Positions 1 through 8,793 of a DNA stretch of 64,000 nucleotides are shown here, one piece after another. The stretch is from an uncultured Phaeodactylibacter sp. Lineage in GTDB: Bacteria; Bacteroidota; Bacteroidia; Chitinophagales; Saprospiraceae. The position numbers and the translations under genes were made by a program. Numbering within the stretch: position 1 is the first letter of the stretch; every line of letters begins with the position of its first letter. The stretch is from positions 1 through 64,000 of the forward strand of contig CAJXNH010000012.1 in the NCBI GenBank assembly GCA_913057245.1. The letters run 5' to 3'. Below the pieces are notes generated by a model. The model did no database searches, was not told the origin of the DNA, and saw only the letters and a list, made by a program, of their open reading frames with translations.

Positions 1-218
1 GGGGTGCCGTTTTGGCGGTGCACAGCCTCCGGCGTTTTCGGATTGGCCAGTGCGCCCCCGTGTACCTTTTTGATGAAGCCGCCTTCTGCCAGTTCGCGGA
101 GATCGCGCCGCACAGTATCCTCCGAGACCCCCAGATGGTCACTCAGCTCCGTTGACTTGATTTTGTTCCGCAGATTGATGATTTCCAGAATCATGCTCTG
201 CCGTTCTTCCTTTAGCAT
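1..218 (-). CDS. DeoR-family transcriptional regulator, N-terminal part
   Basis: The minus strand reads MLKEERQSMILEIINL from 218, followed by a helix-turn-helix with the DeoR signature LGVSEDTVRRDLREL and then KKVHGGA. This is the DNA-binding N-terminus of the family. About 72 codons are present and the C-terminal effector domain lies beyond the window. An in-frame ATG at 245 would add nine residues. The 218 start matches the usual position of the family motif, but neither has a clear ribosome site. Known members repress sugar or sugar-phosphate genes. The gene is divergent from the mannoside locus at 863, so it is a candidate regulator of it (inference), although about 640 bp with two repeats lie between. 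Confidence 0.85.
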   Translation of the reverse strand, partial: MLKEERQSMILEIINLRNKIKSTELSDHLGVSEDTVRRDLRELAEGGFIKKVHGGALANPKTPEAVHRQNGT

Positions 219-266
219 AGTTTCCGTGGTTGCGGCAGGTTTCATTGGGTTGGTGGGGCTGCCGGT

Positions 267-485
267 TATACGCAATACGAAGTGGTTTGCGACATGGGCC
301 ACTGACAAAGCATAGCTTGTCAGGGCAGGCCGCTGATGAAGTCAAGCTTATCAGGGTAAACGCAAGCCGCTTCCCAGCGTAAATGCTGCCCCTCCTGCCT
401 TTATGGTGGTCAAAGCCCAAAGGCGACGAGACACGGGCAAGCATTGAGTAGGTTTGCTATGGCAAACCACTTAATCGTCAGTATA
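267..485. mobile_element. MITE-like element, copy 1
   Basis: A 219-bp non-coding element nearly identical over most of its length to 61638-61854, in the same orientation. It opens with TATACGCAATACGAAGTGG and closes with the inverted counterpart; the two 24-base ends share TATAC and AGTGGTTTGC. It holds short hairpins, for example CAGC-GTAAAT-GCTG and TTTGC-TATG-GCAAA. The outer TA on both sides would fit a TA target duplication as in IS630/Tc1-type elements (inference). Relative to copy 2 it has about 30 extra bases after CAGGC and lacks a small hairpin near the left end. No transposase is encoded. Confidence 0.7.
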
Positions 486-652
486 GCAGGGTCTAAAGTA
501 CATAAAAACTTGCAGTTTTTTTCTTGTTTGTGCGTGTTTGAATTAAAAACGGCAAAAAATATGCGCTTTATTGCTGGTTTTTACTTTTTTTAGTAATTTC
601 AAAGCCCAAATATCTCAAACTACGCAGCGGTACCGGGCGTGCGTTGTGGCTA
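486..652. other. AT-rich intergenic stretch, nothing recognised
   Basis: Lies between the MITE-like element and the long-stem repeat. It has A and T runs but no open frame, no TAnnTTTG promoter match and no convincing hairpin. Confidence 0.5.
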
Positions 653-819
653 AGAGCCTGTTTGGACTTTAGTAATCGGGCTATCCCGGTGCACCGGGAC
701 ACTTTTTTGCTTATACTTCGTTCCGAAAATCCTCATCCGTACGGACTCCGGTTTTCGTGCCTTGTCTAACCAAAAAATTGCAAGTTCTCGCCTAGAAGAC
801 CAAAATCCCAACAGGCTCT
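653..819. repeat. Long-stem dispersed repeat, copy A
   Basis: The left arm AGAGCCTGTTTGGACTTT pairs with the right arm AAAATCCCAACAGGCTCT, enclosing about 130 bases. The interior closely matches the copy at 49805-49963, including TTTTTTGCTTATACTTCG and a nested hairpin around CCGTACGG. Unlike that copy it also carries the 16-base palindrome TCCCGGTGCACCGGGA at 684-699. It sits between the divergent DeoR and GH2 genes, so it is not simply a terminator between convergent genes. Confidence 0.75.
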
Positions 820-862
820 AAAGCGCGCTATCGGACCGATCGCACTACTACTTAAGAACGAC

Positions 863-3397
863 ATGCCTCACACTAACTATCAACAGCAAACGGCCTCGGC
901 GGTCACCACAAGAGTGGAGCGGACACCGCTGCTTCAAAACTGGGCTTTCCAAAAAGCAGGGGATACGGAGTGGCTGCCCGCGCAAGTACCGGGGAATAAC
1001 TTTTCCGATCTCCTGCGGCAGGGGCTTATCCCTGATCCCTTTTACCGCACCAATGAAAAGGAGCTGCAATGGATAGAGGAAGAGGACTGGGTATACCAAA
1101 CCACTTTTGAAATAGAGGAGCGCCTGCTTGAGTTAGACCGGCATCTGATGGTTTTTCACGGATTGGATACTTATGCGGATGTATTCCTGAACGGGCAGCT
1201 GATCTTGCAGGCCCAAAATATGTTCCTCGCATACGAGGCAGCGGTCGGGCCTGTACTTCAGGCCGGGGCCAACGAGCTGCGCATCTGCTTCCGTTCGCCC
1301 ATCCGGGAGGTACAGGCAAAGGCAGAAGCAGTTGGTTTTACCTACCCGGCCGGCAATGACCACGCCGAGGAAAAGCTAAGCGTATTCACCCGCAAGGCAC
1401 CTTATCATTATGGATGGGACTGGGGCCCAAGGTTCGTGACTTCCGGTGTCTGGCGCCCGGTGGAACTGATCAGTTTTGATACGGCCCGGATGCAGACAGC
1501 CAACCTGGTCACCCAATCGCTTACAGAAGCAGGAGGTGTGGCGAGGGCAGAGGTAACGGTAACAGCCGCGATAGCCGGGGCTTACACCGTAGCGCTAGAC
1601 ATCGGGCAGGGGCGCTGGAGCTTTGAGCATACCGTTCAGCTGCAGCCCGGCGAGCAGACGATCTCATTTGAGGTGGCCTTGCAGGGCGCCGACTATTGGT
1701 GGCCCCGCAGTTGGGGCGAGCCGGCCCTTTACGATTTGAACTGGCAGTTGAAGCAGGCAGCCAAGACCGTTGACCAAAAGTCCGGGCGGTTTGGCTTATG
1801 CACGATTAAGCTGGTGCGTGAAAGCGATGAGGAGGGCCGCAGCTTCCACTTCGAAGTCAACGGGCAGCCTCTATTCGCCAAAGGCGCCAACTACATCCCG
1901 CAGGACAGCTTCCTGGACCGGCCCACGGAAGCGCATTACCGGCAGGTATTTGAAGATATGGCGGCTGCCAATATGAATATGGTACGCATTTGGGGCGGCG
2001 GGATTTATGAATCCGATCTCTTTTACGACCTGGCTGATGAGTACGGTATTATGGTGTGGCAGGATTTTATGTTTGCCTGCACCATGTACCCGGGCGATCC
2101 TGATTTCCTGGACAATATCCGGGCGGAAGCCATCTACAACATTCACCGGCTGAAAGGGCATCCCAGCCTGGCATTATGGTGCGGCAATAACGAAATCGCC
2201 GTGGGCTGGCAGCACTGGGGCTGGCAAAAAGAATATGGCTACAACGAAGCGGACTGCAAGCTTATGGCTGATGATTACGAGCGGCTGTTTGAAGCGGTTC
2301 TGCCTGAACTTGTAGCGGAGCATGACCCCACCCGCGATTACCTGCCTTCCTCACCGGTATACGATTACTCTGACCACGACAACTACAATAAAGGCGATGT
2401 GCATTACTGGGGCGTTTGGCACGAAGAGGCACCCTTCTCCACCTACAAATGGGCGGTGCCCCGCTTTATGAGCGAGTATGGGTTTCAGTCCTTCCCACTG
2501 CTGGATTCGGTCCGGCGTTATGCAGAGCCTGAGGACTGGTCGATTGAGTCGCCGGTCATGCAGCTCCACCAAAAGCACCCCCGGGGCAATGGTATTATAC
2601 GCAAGTACCTGCTGCAGCACTACCAGGAGCCGAAAGACTTTGAAACCTTCCTTTACCTGAGCCAACTGCTACAGGCTGAAGGAATCCGGATCGCCATCGA
2701 AGCCCACCGCAAAGCTAAGCCGTTCTGTATGGGCACGCTCTACTGGCAGCTCAATGACTGCTGGCCGGTGGCGTCCTGGGCAGGCATCGACTACTACGGG
2801 CAATGGAAAGCCCTGCATTATGCGGTCCGGGAGGCGTTCAGCCCCTTACTGGCGGTATTGGAAACAGATGAAGAGGAATGGTCGGTCGCGGTGGTTTCCG
2901 ACGAGCCTCAGGATAAACGCCTGCGCCTGAGCATCGGGCTCTACCGCCTGACTGGCGAACGCCTGTGGCTGGAGGAAAAAAGCCTGAATGTACGCGCCAA
3001 CGGTAAAGCCCTGGTTGGGCTGGAGGACTTGAAAACAGCAGCAGCAGACTACGATGCCGCTGATTTGTGGATAAGGATACAATTGTCTGATGCCGAAGGG
3101 TTGGTCTACGACCAAACTGCCTATCTGGTGCCGGCCCGTGATTTGCACCTGCCCGCGCCTAAAGTTAAAATCAGCACGGAGGCCAATGGGGCGCAACTCA
3201 CGGTTACCTTGCAATCCAGTGTGCTGGTGATGGGGCTGTACCTCAGTCTGGAAGGTCTGCCGGGCAATTTCTCTGACAACTTCTTTGATCTTTGCCCGGA
3301 TGAGCCCAAAACGGTACATCTCACCTTGCCCGAACCACCGGAGCAGGGCTGGCCGCCGGTCCGCCTGCTGTCTGTCTATGATTCCTATACCGAATAA
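863..3397 (+). CDS. GH2 beta-mannosidase
   Basis: An 844-residue glycoside hydrolase family 2 protein, expected to release terminal beta-linked mannose. The N-terminal sugar-binding domain is followed by an immunoglobulin-like domain and a TIM barrel. The barrel carries RIWGGGIYESDLFYDLADE, the acid/base in LWCGNNE (E444) and the nucleophile in MSEYGFQSF (E538). These motifs and the length fit beta-mannosidases better than beta-galactosidases. No signal peptide or lipobox is visible at the chosen ATG, so it may act in the cytoplasm, unlike the lipoproteins downstream. Its stop overlaps the next gene's start (TAATG). With GH92 neighbours it could finish N-glycan cores or other mannosides (inference). 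Confidence 0.9.
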   Translation: MPHTNYQQQTASAVTTRVERTPLLQNWAFQKAGDTEWLPAQVPGNNFSDLLRQGLIPDPFYRTNEKELQWIEEEDWVYQTTFEIEERLLELDRHLMVFHGLDTYADVFLNGQLILQAQNMFLAYEAAVGPVLQAGANELRICFRSPIREVQAKAEAVGFTYPAGNDHAEEKLSVFTRKAPYHYGWDWGPRFVTSGVWRPVELISFDTARMQTANLVTQSLTEAGGVARAEVTVTAAIAGAYTVALDIGQGRWSFEHTVQLQPGEQTISFEVALQGADYWWPRSWGEPALYDLNWQLKQAAKTVDQKSGRFGLCTIKLVRESDEEGRSFHFEVNGQPLFAKGANYIPQDSFLDRPTEAHYRQVFEDMAAANMNMVRIWGGGIYESDLFYDLADEYGIMVWQDFMFACTMYPGDPDFLDNIRAEAIYNIHRLKGHPSLALWCGNNEIAVGWQHWGWQKEYGYNEADCKLMADDYERLFEAVLPELVAEHDPTRDYLPSSPVYDYSDHDNYNKGDVHYWGVWHEEAPFSTYKWAVPRFMSEYGFQSFPLLDSVRRYAEPEDWSIESPVMQLHQKHPRGNGIIRKYLLQHYQEPKDFETFLYLSQLLQAEGIRIAIEAHRKAKPFCMGTLYWQLNDCWPVASWAGIDYYGQWKALHYAVREAFSPLLAVLETDEEEWSVAVVSDEPQDKRLRLSIGLYRLTGERLWLEEKSLNVRANGKALVGLEDLKTAAADYDAADLWIRIQLSDAEGLVYDQTAYLVPARDLHLPAPKVKISTEANGAQLTVTLQSSVLVMGLYLSLEGLPGNFSDNFFDLCPDEPKTVHLTLPEPPEQGWPPVRLLSVYDSYTE

Positions 3398-6300
3398 TGC
3401 CATACTCAACGATGCAGAAAAATCTAATCCTTCTCTTGCTGGTGGTTATGATGGCCGCCTGCAGTGGCAGCTCAAATGAGCAAGCTGCACCATCCGGTGA
3501 AAAGCACCTGCCTTTTGTGGACCCCATGATTGGCACCGGCGGCACCGGGCATACCTTTCCCGGAGCGACTACGCCCTTTGGTATGGTGCAGCTGAGCCCT
3601 TCCAATGAATACAAATCCTGGGACTATTGCTCCGGCTATCACTACAACGACACCATCGTCAAAGGCTTTGCGCATACGCACATTAGCGGGCCGGGCTTGT
3701 CCGGTCTGGGGGATATCCTGGTGATGCCCGCCCGGGAGGCGCATACGAGCGCCGGAGAGGACGGAAAGGCCGATTCAGGCTACCGTGCTCGTTTTTCCCA
3801 CGATAACGAATCGGCCTCAGCGGGCTATTATAAACTGCTGCTGCACGAGGAAGAGGTGCTGGTGGAACTTACAGCGGGCACGCGCATGGGTTATCACCGT
3901 TATACCTTCAATGGGGAAGGGGAGGATTACCTGCTCTTCGATCCCAATCATCAAATCAACGAAAACATACAGGACACCTACCTCGAGCTGATTTCCGATA
4001 CCGAGCTGGTCGGCTATAAAGATTGTGATGGCTGGTCGGCAGGAGACCGGACGCAATACTTCTATGCAAAATTTTCCCAACCGGTGGCTGGCTTTAACCT
4101 GGTACGCAAAGGGGAGCCTGTAGAAGGTAAAAAAGGCAGTGGGAAAGGGCTGTTGGGGCAGGTCCGCTTTGATTTGGCACCCGGGGAAAGCGTGGAAGTC
4201 CACCTGGCGCTGTCCTCCATTTCCATAGAGGGCGCCAAAGCCAATTTTGAAGCAGAAGCGGTGGACGGATTCGATCTGGCCCACGAAAATGCCCGCCGCG
4301 AATGGGCGAAGGTCCTGAGCAAAATCGAAATCGAGGGGGCGACAGACCGTCAGATGAAGTTGTTCTACACCGGGCTCTACCACGCCTTTATCTCTCCCAA
4401 CCTCATCTCTGATGCGGATGGGCAGTACTACGTGGAGGGCAAGGTGCGCCAAAGTGGTATCTCGCAGTACAGCAATTTCTCCACCTGGGACACCTACCGG
4501 GGCTTACATCCCCTCTTCACCATCATCGAAACGAAAAAGACAGCCGAGTTTGTAAACAGCTTGTCCTCGCGGGTAGCCGTGGATGATGTCGGCCTGCCAA
4601 GCTGGGAGTGCCTGGGCTACGACAACCGCTGCATGATCGGCTACAGTGCCGTTTCGCCTGTCGCGGATGCTGTGCTGAAGGACATCCCAGGAGTGGATGT
4701 GGAAGCTGCTTATGAAGCCATCCGCTATGCTGCTTTTGACCGCACCAAGCACAGTCAGGTGAGCGACCTCAACGGCATGGACGAATACCTCAAATACGGA
4801 TATGTGACCGCAGAGACCGGCGTATCGGTTTCTAAAACCACAGAACAGAATTATTGCGATTGGGCGATAGCCCGGGTAGCCGAGAAGCTGGGCAAAACGA
4901 AAGACCAAACTTTATTTGACCGCCGTGCGATCGGCTACCGCAATTTTTTCGACCCGCAAACGGGCTATTTTATGCCCATCACGGCTACCGGAGAGCACCT
5001 GCTGCTGGATACAACGAAGTGGAATTCCCTCAAAGGGCATTACATCTCGGGCAACATCTGGGCGTATTCGGCTTACTCCCCCCACGATATGAAGGGCGTG
5101 ATGCAGCTCCACGGCGGACGGGATGCCTATGCGCAGTGGCTACAGGGTGTTTTTCAAAATGAATCGCCCCTTGAAGGGCATCAGCATGTGGACATTTCCG
5201 GGTTTATCGGGAAGTACGGGCACGGGGATGAGCCTGGGCACCATATGCCTTACCTGTTCAACTACGTGGGCAAGCCCTGGCTGGCACAGCGTTACATCAA
5301 TGAAGTACTCACCACGATGTACCACCCCAATCCGCAGGAAGGCTTCATCAATAACGAAGACCTGGGGCAGATGTCGGCATGGTACATGCTCAGCGCGCTG
5401 GGGATGTATCAGGTGGCACCGGGCGATGGCGTTTTCCAGCTGACTGCGCCCCTCCACCCCAAAGCGGTCATCCACCTGGAGAGCGGGGATGATTTCACCA
5501 TTCTGGCCAATAAGGTGTCGCCGGAGAACATCTACGTGCAGTCCGTCACCCTCAACGGGGAGCCCTATGACAAGAACTACATCGATTATAAAACGATCAT
5601 GCAGGGGGGCGAGCTGGTCTTCGAACTCGGCCCCGAGCCCAACAAGCAATGGGGCAGCGCCCCGGCAGCGACCTTCCCCGGCGACTTTGAGGACACCGCT
5701 GTGGCGGAAATTCCGGTGGTGGGTACGCCTGCGCCCTACGATGTGGCGCCCGGTGCCTTTTTCCGGACTGAGCGTACCATTGAGCTGGCTTCCAAAAACA
5801 AAAACGCTAAGATTTACTACACCCTGGATGGGAGCGAACCGGACGACAGCAGCACGCCTTACAACGGCCCATTCACCATCCGGGAAAACACCACGGTAAA
5901 GGCTATTGCCTATGAGGAAGGGCTCAATCCAAGTGCCTTCTTTGAAAAGCCCTATTACCAGAGCGTTTTGGCAGGATTGCCGGCCGGTTATCCCAAATAC
6001 AGCGTAGCGCAGCACGACTTCCCCTACGGAAAAGAAGGCGCGGAGCTGATTTTTGATCAGGAAATTGGTTCCGAGAGCTACAATGACAACCGCTGGACCG
6101 GCATCAAAGACAACATCTTTCTGGATATTGACTTCGGGGAGCCCACTAATGTTAAGGAACTGGAAGTGGGTGCTTTGAAGGATACCCAATCTTATATTTT
6201 TCCACCGGATAAAATCGAAGTGCTGGCCGGGAATCAGCCCGGCGCCCTGCAGCTCATCGGCAGCCTGGATCTGCCGCCTCAGGAAGGGCATGAGCTCAAG

Positions 6301-6444
6301 GTTTACCGCTACAAGCTGGACCTCGAACCCGGGCAATACCGATACGTGAAAGTCAAAGTGTACAACTACGGTGCTCCTCCGGAATGGCACGGCGCTCGTG
6401 GCAATGAATTGTGGACTTTCCTGGACGAAGTTATTCTCAACTAA
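3397..6444 (+). CDS. GH92 alpha-mannosidase lipoprotein with C-terminal accessory modules
   Basis: A 1015-residue lipoprotein (lipobox MMAAC, Cys22; an ATG at 3412 would put it at Cys17). The GH92 domain covers roughly residues 40-760 with FPGATTPFGMVQLSP, the acid motif HGDEPGHH (E612) and the base motif NNEDLGQMSAW (D655), so it should be an active calcium-dependent exo-alpha-mannosidase on the cell surface or in the periplasm. After it come a chitobiase-C-like module (about 785-845, KIYYTLDGSEPDDS) and a beta-sandwich resembling a discoidin domain ending WTFLDEVILN. The last two modules recur in the genes at 15188 and 15976. It overlaps the GH2 gene by one base and lies 6 bp before the second GH92. 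Confidence 0.93.
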   Translation: MPYSTMQKNLILLLLVVMMAACSGSSNEQAAPSGEKHLPFVDPMIGTGGTGHTFPGATTPFGMVQLSPSNEYKSWDYCSGYHYNDTIVKGFAHTHISGPGLSGLGDILVMPAREAHTSAGEDGKADSGYRARFSHDNESASAGYYKLLLHEEEVLVELTAGTRMGYHRYTFNGEGEDYLLFDPNHQINENIQDTYLELISDTELVGYKDCDGWSAGDRTQYFYAKFSQPVAGFNLVRKGEPVEGKKGSGKGLLGQVRFDLAPGESVEVHLALSSISIEGAKANFEAEAVDGFDLAHENARREWAKVLSKIEIEGATDRQMKLFYTGLYHAFISPNLISDADGQYYVEGKVRQSGISQYSNFSTWDTYRGLHPLFTIIETKKTAEFVNSLSSRVAVDDVGLPSWECLGYDNRCMIGYSAVSPVADAVLKDIPGVDVEAAYEAIRYAAFDRTKHSQVSDLNGMDEYLKYGYVTAETGVSVSKTTEQNYCDWAIARVAEKLGKTKDQTLFDRRAIGYRNFFDPQTGYFMPITATGEHLLLDTTKWNSLKGHYISGNIWAYSAYSPHDMKGVMQLHGGRDAYAQWLQGVFQNESPLEGHQHVDISGFIGKYGHGDEPGHHMPYLFNYVGKPWLAQRYINEVLTTMYHPNPQEGFINNEDLGQMSAWYMLSALGMYQVAPGDGVFQLTAPLHPKAVIHLESGDDFTILANKVSPENIYVQSVTLNGEPYDKNYIDYKTIMQGGELVFELGPEPNKQWGSAPAATFPGDFEDTAVAEIPVVGTPAPYDVAPGAFFRTERTIELASKNKNAKIYYTLDGSEPDDSSTPYNGPFTIRENTTVKAIAYEEGLNPSAFFEKPYYQSVLAGLPAGYPKYSVAQHDFPYGKEGAELIFDQEIGSESYNDNRWTGIKDNIFLDIDFGEPTNVKELEVGALKDTQSYIFPPDKIEVLAGNQPGALQLIGSLDLPPQEGHELKVYRYKLDLEPGQYRYVKVKVYNYGAPPEWHGARGNELWTFLDEVILN

Positions 6445-6450
6445 ACGAAT

Positions 6451-8793
6451 ATGAAGTACATCATTTACATCTCCCTTTTTTGTGTGGCCGGGCTGGCTTT
6501 GATGCCAGCCTGTACTACTTCTGAGGCGGCTGAAAACCCTGCCAACGAGCCGGTAGACTACGTGAGCTACGTCAATCCGCTCATGGGCACCGATTCCGAA
6601 TTCAGCCTGTCCAACGGCAATACCTACCCGGCAATTGCGATGCCCTGGGGCATGAACTTTTGGACGCCAATGACCAACAAAATGGGTGATGGCTGGACCT
6701 ATCAGTACGATGCGTATAAAATCCGGGGCTTCAAGCAGACCCATCAGCCCAGCCCCTGGATCAACGACTATGCCGCTTTTTCCCTCATGCCGGTGACGGG
6801 CCCGCTGAAGTTTCAGGAGGAGGAGCGGGCGTCCTGGTTTTCGCACAAAGCGGAAGTGGTACAGCCACATTATTACAAGGTATACCTTGCCGACTACGAT
6901 GTGGTGACCGAGATGGCTCCGACGGAAAGGGCGGTGCAGTTCCGGTTCACCTTTCCGGAAACAGACTCGGCGTACATTCTGCTTGATGGTTTCTTCCGGG
7001 GCTCCATGGTGAAAATCTTACCGGAAGAGCGGAAGATCATCGGCTACTGCCGCAACAACCACGGTGGTGTACCTGACAATTTCCACAACTACTTTGTAGC
7101 GGAGTTCGATAAGGATTTTTCCGTCCACCACACCTGGGGCGATGGCTGGCAGCTCATGCCGAATACGTTGGACAACGAAGGCGAGCACGTAGGTGCAATC
7201 GTGGGCTTTGCAACGGAGCGGGGCGAACAGGTAAACGTGAAGGTGGCGTCTTCCTTCATCAGCCCTGAGCAGGCACAGCGCAACCTTGATCAGGAAATCG
7301 GCAGGGCTACCTTTGAAGCGACCAAACAAGCCGGTCACGACCGCTGGCAGGACGAGCTGAGCCGCATCAAAGTATCAGGTGGGAAAGAGGTCGATATACA
7401 AACCTTCTACTCTTGTCTGTACCGGTTGCTCCTGTTCCCGCGCCCTCTGCACGAAATTGATGAAAACGGGCAAATCATACACTACAGTCCTTATAACGGA
7501 GAAGTCCGCCCCGGATACCTTTATACCGATAATGGCTTTTGGGATACCTTTCGGGCGGTTTTTCCTTTTTTCAACCTCATGTACCCTGAGCTGAACAGCC
7601 GGATCATGCAGGGGCTGGAAAACACCTACGTGGAATCGGGCTGGCTGCCGGAATGGGCAAGCCCCGGGCACCGGGATTGTATGATTGGCTCGAATTCAAC
7701 GCCTATTATTGCTGATGCCTACCTCAAAGGCGTGGAAGGGTATGATGCGGAATTGCTGCTCGATGCCATGCTCAAGAATGCCAATGAAGCCGAGGGGCGC
7801 CCCGTACAGTCGGTGGGCCGGGCCGGTGTGGATTATTACAACAAGCTGGGATATGTGCCCTACGATGTGGGGATCAATGAAAATGCGGCCCGCACCCTGG
7901 AGTACGCCTACGCAGACTTCACCCTGGCGGAGATGGCCCGCGCCATGGGCAAGGAAGACGTGGCACAGCGCTTTTATAAGCAAAGTCAGCGTTACCGCAA
8001 CCTCTTTGACCCGGAAACCGGATGGATGCGCGGTAAATTGGAAAATGGTGCATTCCAATCACCCTTCAACCCGCTTAAGTGGGGCGATGCCTTTACGGAA
8101 GGCAACAGCCTGCACTATACCTGGTCGGTCTTTCACGATATTGCCGGCCTGATGGAATTGATGGGTGGGGAGGAAGCCTTCGCCGCCCGGCTCGATGAGG
8201 TGTTCACCATGCCTCCTAAGTTTGACGACAGCTACTACGGCTTCACCATCCACGAAATCCGGGAGATGCAGATTGTCAATATGGGTAATTATGCGCATGG
8301 CAATCAGCCCATACAGCACATGATTTACCTGTACAACTATGCCGGTCAGCCCTGGAAGGCACAAGCCCGGTCCCGCGAAGTCATGGAGAAGCTCTATCAG
8401 CCTGCACCCGATGGGTACTGTGGGGACGAGGACAATGGGCAGACTTCCGCCTGGTTCGTCTTCAGCGCTATGGGCTTCTATCCGGTATGCCCGGGCACGC
8501 CTCAGTATGTGCTGGGCAGCCCGCTTTTTGAGTCAGTGGAGCTGCAGTTGGAGAATGGCAATACCTTTCGGGTCAGTGCTGCGGGCAACAGCCCCGAAAA
8601 TATCTATATACAGCAGGCGAGCCTCAACGGCAAGCCCCACCCTTACACCTGGCTGGACTACGATGCAGTGCAGGCAGGAGGAGAACTGCAACTCGATATG
8701 GGAGCAGCCCCCAACCGGGAATGGGCTAACGATGCTGCCGCCCGCCCATACTCATTATCTACCGATCCGGAACTGGAAAACTACCTGAAATGA
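6451..8793 (+). CDS. GH92 lipoprotein with Gln at the acid position
   Basis: A 780-residue lipoprotein (lipobox LMPAC, Cys21) with a full GH92 domain and no extra modules. The base region GDEDNGQTSAW (D661) is intact. The acid motif, HGDEPGHH in the neighbouring enzyme, reads HGNQPIQH here with Gln619 in place of Glu. From my knowledge of the family, a Gln at this position was reported in a Cellulosimicrobium GH92 that uncaps mannose-1-phospho-6-mannose, where the phosphate leaving group needs no acid. A phosphomannan or phosphorylated N-glycan substrate is therefore plausible; an inactive binding protein is the alternative. The sulfatase gene overlaps its stop by 4 bp. Confidence 0.9.
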   Translation: MKYIIYISLFCVAGLALMPACTTSEAAENPANEPVDYVSYVNPLMGTDSEFSLSNGNTYPAIAMPWGMNFWTPMTNKMGDGWTYQYDAYKIRGFKQTHQPSPWINDYAAFSLMPVTGPLKFQEEERASWFSHKAEVVQPHYYKVYLADYDVVTEMAPTERAVQFRFTFPETDSAYILLDGFFRGSMVKILPEERKIIGYCRNNHGGVPDNFHNYFVAEFDKDFSVHHTWGDGWQLMPNTLDNEGEHVGAIVGFATERGEQVNVKVASSFISPEQAQRNLDQEIGRATFEATKQAGHDRWQDELSRIKVSGGKEVDIQTFYSCLYRLLLFPRPLHEIDENGQIIHYSPYNGEVRPGYLYTDNGFWDTFRAVFPFFNLMYPELNSRIMQGLENTYVESGWLPEWASPGHRDCMIGSNSTPIIADAYLKGVEGYDAELLLDAMLKNANEAEGRPVQSVGRAGVDYYNKLGYVPYDVGINENAARTLEYAYADFTLAEMARAMGKEDVAQRFYKQSQRYRNLFDPETGWMRGKLENGAFQSPFNPLKWGDAFTEGNSLHYTWSVFHDIAGLMELMGGEEAFAARLDEVFTMPPKFDDSYYGFTIHEIREMQIVNMGNYAHGNQPIQHMIYLYNYAGQPWKAQARSREVMEKLYQPAPDGYCGDEDNGQTSAWFVFSAMGFYPVCPGTPQYVLGSPLFESVELQLENGNTFRVSAAGNSPENIYIQQASLNGKPHPYTWLDYDAVQAGGELQLDMGAAPNREWANDAAARPYSLSTDPELENYLK

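Noticed and set aside
4-315. Plus-strand frame at the window start
   Set aside because: The opposite strand encodes a clear DeoR helix-turn-helix in the same place.
5140-6870. 576-codon open frame on the minus strand
   Set aside because: It lies wholly antisense to the two GH92 genes, has no recognisable domain, and arises from the codon bias of the coding strand.
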